From contig JAFDXY010000011.1 of the NCBI GenBank assembly GCA_018267725.1, positions 1 to 64,000 on the forward strand: a DNA stretch of 64,000 nucleotides. Reading direction: 5' to 3'. A program made the position numbers and the translations under genes. This DNA is from Bacteroidota bacterium (GTDB lineage: Bacteria; Bacteroidota; Bacteroidia; Chitinophagales; Chitinophagaceae). A model generated the notes under the pieces. It saw only the letters and a program-made list of their open reading frames with translations, was not told the DNA's origin and did no database searches. Shown piece by piece: positions 61,234 through 64,000 of the stretch; within the stretch, counting starts at the first letter, position 1; each line of letters starts with the position of its first letter.

Positions 61234-62328
61234 TTGAAAAGTATTGTTTTTGCAGTTACCAACGATTTGAATTACGACCAAAGAATGCATCGTATTTGTA
61301 ATTCATTAGAAAAAAATGGTTACAAGATATTATTGATTGGAAGGAAAATGCCTAATTCTTTACCACTTCAAAACAAACTTTATCAGCAAAAAAGAATTAA
61401 ATGCATATTTAACAACTCGGCATTTTTTTATGTAGAATACAATTTGAAATTATTTTTCTTTTTACTGTTTTTAAAAACAGATTGTTATTGTGCAATTGAT
61501 TTAGACACTATACTGCCGGTTTGGATAGTTTCAATTATTAAAAGAAAAAAAAGAGTTTATGATGCACACGAATTATTTACCGAACAAAAAGAAATTATAA
61601 CAAGACCTTTTATTAAAAAAATTTGGGATGCAATAGAAAAAGTTATGGTTCCAAAATTTAAATACGGTTATACGGTTAATGATTTTATTAAAGATGAATT
61701 ACAAAAAAAATACGGAGTGAACTATGAAATAATTAGAAATTTACCATTAAAAAATCCTCCAAATTCAATAAGTAAAATTCAAAATTCAAATTTTATTATT
61801 TATCAAGGGGCAGTAAATGAAGGTAGATGTTTTGAAACACTTATACCTGCTATGCAATTTGTTAATACATCATTATTAATTTGTGGCGAAGGAAATTTTT
61901 TAAACCAAACAAAGCAACTTATTCAAACATATAATTTACAAAATAAAATTATTTTAAAAGGTTGGGTAATGCCAGAAGCATTAACACAACTAACACCCAA
62001 CGCAATTGTTGGAATAACTTTATTTGAGACAACAGGGTTAAATCAATATCAATCATTGGCCAATCGTTTTTTTGATTATACAATGGCGGGCATTCCGCAA
62101 GTGTGCGTTAATTTCCCGCAATACAAAAAAATAAATGATGAATTTAATATTGCATTAATGATTGATGCAACAGATATACAAACAATTAGTAATGCAATAA
62201 ATAAATTACTAACCGATAAAAATTTATACAACCATTTAAAAAATAATTGTATTAAAGCCAAAGAAATTTTAAACTGGCAAATAGAAGAAATAAAACTAAT
62301 TAACTATTGGAAAAACATTTGCATATAA
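61234..62328 (+). CDS. Glycosyltransferase, family 4-like
   Basis: This 364-residue GT-B glycosyltransferase has the N-terminal SIVFAVTNDLNYDQRMHRICNSL, YDAHELFTEQKEIITRPF, YGYTVNDFIKDEL, then the donor domain FIIYQGAVNEGRCFETLIPAM, LLICGEGNFLNQTKQLI, IILKGWVMPEAL and FDYTMAGIPQVCVNFPQY. It transfers a nucleotide-activated sugar, probably in surface polysaccharide assembly. The start is TTG 61234; no ATG or GTG is available before conserved sequence. A TATATTTG word lies 19 nt upstream. It overlaps the next glycosyltransferase by about 20 bp. Confidence 0.9.
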   Translation: MKSIVFAVTNDLNYDQRMHRICNSLEKNGYKILLIGRKMPNSLPLQNKLYQQKRIKCIFNNSAFFYVEYNLKLFFFLLFLKTDCYCAIDLDTILPVWIVSIIKRKKRVYDAHELFTEQKEIITRPFIKKIWDAIEKVMVPKFKYGYTVNDFIKDELQKKYGVNYEIIRNLPLKNPPNSISKIQNSNFIIYQGAVNEGRCFETLIPAMQFVNTSLLICGEGNFLNQTKQLIQTYNLQNKIILKGWVMPEALTQLTPNAIVGITLFETTGLNQYQSLANRFFDYTMAGIPQVCVNFPQYKKINDEFNIALMIDATDIQTISNAINKLLTDKNLYNHLKNNCIKAKEILNWQIEEIKLINYWKNICI

Positions 62329-63434
62329 TTTGTTTTACAGTGCCCTACCCTGTTACTTATGGCGGTGTGTTTGATTTGTTTTACAAATTAGAAACTCTTT
62401 ATAAACAAGGCATTCAAATACATTTACATTGTTTTGTGTATAATAAAATGCAAGAGCAAAATGAGCTTGCTAAATATTGTGCAACAGTTAATTATTACAA
62501 ACGAAACAAAAGCTTTTCAGCATTATTAAACAACCTACCATTTATAGTTTTCACCAGAAAAAATAAAACGTTATTAAATAATTTATTGCAAGATGAGTAT
62601 CCTATTTTAATGGAAGGAATACATTGCAGTTATTTAGTAACCGATAACCAATTTGCAAAAAGAAAAAAGTTTATTCGCTTACACAATATAGAATCAACTT
62701 ATTACGCCGAATTGGCAAAAGCAGAAAAAAATTTATTTAAGAAATGGTATTATAAAAGAGAAAGCAGGTTATTAAAAAAATACGAGCCATTCATAAAAAA
62801 CAAGGTAGATAGTTTTATTTGCGTATCGCAAAAAGATGAAGAAACATTATTAGAATTAGGTTTTACAAATACAAATTATGTTCCTGTATTTCTTCCTAAT
62901 TGGCAAATAAATTATTCAACTGAAAGTGAAGTTTATTGTTTGTATCATGGAGATTTAAGTGTAGTAACTAACCAACAAACTGTGTTATGGTTATACGAAA
63001 ATATTTTCAAAAAAATAAATACGCAGTTTATAATTGCAGGAAAAAATCCAACCCAGAAAATAAAAAGTATTTCAAATAATTCACCTAATATAAAAGTAAT
63101 TGCCAACCCAAGTGAAGTTGAAATGCAAAAGCTAATAGCCAATGCACATATAAATATTATTTATGCTGAAAGTATAACTGGTATTAAATTAAAACTGTTA
63201 AATGCTTTATTTAACGGCAAACATTGTGTTACCAACGCACTAACAATAGCTAAAACAAATTTAGATGCGTTGTGTAAAATAGCAGATACTGCCGAAGAAA
63301 TGAGAAACATGATTGAAACATTATTAACTCAACCATTTACCAATGAAGAAAGAAAATTAAGAAAGGAAATTTTACAAGAAATATTTAATAACGAAAAATC
63401 TGCACAAAAATTAAGCAGTATAATTTGGAGATAA
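62307..63434 (+). CDS. Glycosyltransferase
   Basis: This 375-residue GT-B protein has HIICFTVPYPVTYGGVFDLFYKL at the N-terminus, LMEGIHCSYLVTDNQF, FIRLHNIESTYYAEL, the mid-linker VPVFLPNWQINY, and a donor domain with YHGDLSVVTNQQTVLWLY, FIIAGKNPTQKI and IIYAESITGIKLKLLNALFNGKHCVTNALT (core GIKLKLLNALFNGKHC). It is likely a partner of the preceding glycosyltransferase. It uses TTG 62307 or, four codons later, TTG 62319; both overlap the upstream gene and no ATG exists. Confidence 0.88.
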   Translation: MEKHLHIICFTVPYPVTYGGVFDLFYKLETLYKQGIQIHLHCFVYNKMQEQNELAKYCATVNYYKRNKSFSALLNNLPFIVFTRKNKTLLNNLLQDEYPILMEGIHCSYLVTDNQFAKRKKFIRLHNIESTYYAELAKAEKNLFKKWYYKRESRLLKKYEPFIKNKVDSFICVSQKDEETLLELGFTNTNYVPVFLPNWQINYSTESEVYCLYHGDLSVVTNQQTVLWLYENIFKKINTQFIIAGKNPTQKIKSISNNSPNIKVIANPSEVEMQKLIANAHINIIYAESITGIKLKLLNALFNGKHCVTNALTIAKTNLDALCKIADTAEEMRNMIETLLTQPFTNEERKLRKEILQEIFNNEKSAQKLSSIIWR

Positions 63435-63439
63435 GAATA

Positions 63440-64000
63440 TTAAACTAATGTTTCGTTTAAGAAAGATTTGCTTTTTAAAAGCGTGTACATTTTAGAATCT
63501 TTTGCAAATTGTGTTGCAGTATTTAAGTGATTGTTATGATGAATATCTGTTCCAATAAAATCAATTAAATCTTCTTCAATTAATTTCTTTGCAATTTTTT
63601 TTACATCATTTCCATAATATTCCGTAAGCGATAAAAGATTTAATTGCAACAAACAACCTCTATCTTTTATATCAATTATTTTATTAAAGTTTGAATGATA
63701 ATAAGAATACCTTTCAGGATGTGCCAATACAGGTTGCAAGCCTTTCATTTTTAAATTAAAAATTACTTGCTCTAAATACGGAGAGGCAGCCATATAACTC
63801 ATTTCAATTAAAATATAATTATTGCCAAACGTAAGCAAGGGTTGATTTTTATCTATTAACGCTTCTAACTCATGGTCAATCATATACTCGGCCGCTGCTT
63901 CTATTTCAACATTTATATTTTTTTCTTTTACTAAAGTTTTAATTCTATTTAAAGCAGGTAAAATAGTTGTTGTATTATTAGAATGTACGCCACTTAAAAT
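63440..64000 (-). CDS. CpsB/YwqE-type tyrosine-protein phosphatase, 5' end outside window
   Basis: This PHP-fold phosphatase is open to the right edge: the frame continues upstream of an internal Met as GVHSNNTTTILPALNRIKTL and EIEAAAEYMIDHEL, so the true start lies past 64000. Metal-binding motifs visible are EAAAEYM, LAHPERYSYY and IGTDIHHNNH. CpsB-type enzymes dephosphorylate the tyrosine kinases that control capsule or exopolysaccharide length. The gene is convergent with the two glycosyltransferases (5-bp gap), which supports a polysaccharide locus continuing to the right. Confidence 0.9.
   Translation of the reverse strand: MLSGVHSNNTTTILPALNRIKTLVKEKNINVEIEAAAEYMIDHELEALIDKNQPLLTFGNNYILIEMSYMAASPYLEQVIFNLKMKGLQPVLAHPERYSYYHSNFNKIIDIKDRGCLLQLNLLSLTEYYGNDVKKIAKKLIEEDLIDFIGTDIHHNNHLNTATQFAKDSKMYTLLKSKSFLNETLV

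Noticed and set aside
1..64000. tRNA, rRNA or CRISPR loci
   Set aside because: Reading both strands I saw no cloverleaf with a TTCGA-type arm, no rRNA segment and no spaced direct repeats; a dedicated covariance search could still find small RNAs.

Overview
The window is AT-rich DNA (roughly one third G+C by eye) from a member of the Bacteroidota, most likely a Chitinophagaceae-like bacterium. The evidence is a PorP/SprF protein beside a very large secreted protein with a gliding-motility/type IX C-terminal domain, DUF1599 and DoxX-type (BT_3928-like) genes, an OmpA protein with thrombospondin type 3 repeats, TAnnTTTG promoters, and weak or absent Shine-Dalgarno sequences. The family-level placement is inference.

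Layout. (1) 1-1.3 kb: the 5' part of a secreted protein, a DUF1801 gene and a GNAT gene, with two copies of a hairpin repeat. (2) 1.2-10.2 kb, minus strand: the tryptophan operon trpE-trpG-trpD-[GIY-YIG]-trpC-trpF-[repeat-rich secreted protein]-trpB-[GNAT]. No trpA is present. (3) 10.3-16.6 kb, minus strand: a partial histidine operon hisG-hisD-hisC-[sorbosone dehydrogenase-cytochrome c]-hisB. (4) 16.7-23.5 kb: PorP/SprF with its large type IX-type neighbour, then recG. (5) 23.6-42.6 kb: housekeeping genes (trpS, deoxynucleoside kinase, LOG, OmpA, Na+/solute symporter, O-methyltransferase, glucosaminidase, hpt, VWA protein, dnaJ, grpE, rlmI-like, permease, DoxX, DUF1599, folP, mutS). (6) 42.6-46.9 kb: an accessory stretch of one- or two-gene modules (hydrolase, ParDE, ArsR/AHSA1, exonuclease-BRCT) separated by dispersed repeats and a small MITE-like element. 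(7) 46.9-64 kb: an M28 peptidase, SpoU methyltransferase, UbiA-type prenyltransferase, ruvX, def, a GCS2/ATP-grasp/esterase cluster, an M48 peptidase, plsY, prmA, pnp, rpsO, two glycosyltransferases and a cut-off CpsB-type phosphatase.

Main result. Two short leader peptides lie upstream of the amino-acid operons. trpL (10151-10210) is 19 residues long with three consecutive Trp codons. It is followed by a terminator whose 3' arm repeats a segment of the leader, so that segment can form an antiterminator. hisL (16516-16563) is 15 residues long with the motif HTHHH. It is followed by segments 1-4 that pair as 1:2, 2:3 and 3:4, which is the textbook order of a ribosome-mediated attenuator. Both leader ORFs begin 4-7 nt after a recognisable Bacteroidota promoter, so their transcripts may be leaderless. 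The trp promoter starts only a few bases after the hisB stop, so any read-through from the his operon would also meet the Trp attenuator.

Other points of interest are short repeats that have entered genes (an in-frame insertion in trpG and a heptamer array where the recG start codon should be), a pair of inverted-repeat MITE-like elements 12 kb apart, cassette-like repeats around the accessory genes, and an uncharacterised two-ligase plus esterase cluster. Many genes here use TTG or GTG starts or appear over-extended upstream. Starts were chosen from conserved N-termini and signal peptides, and each choice is noted.
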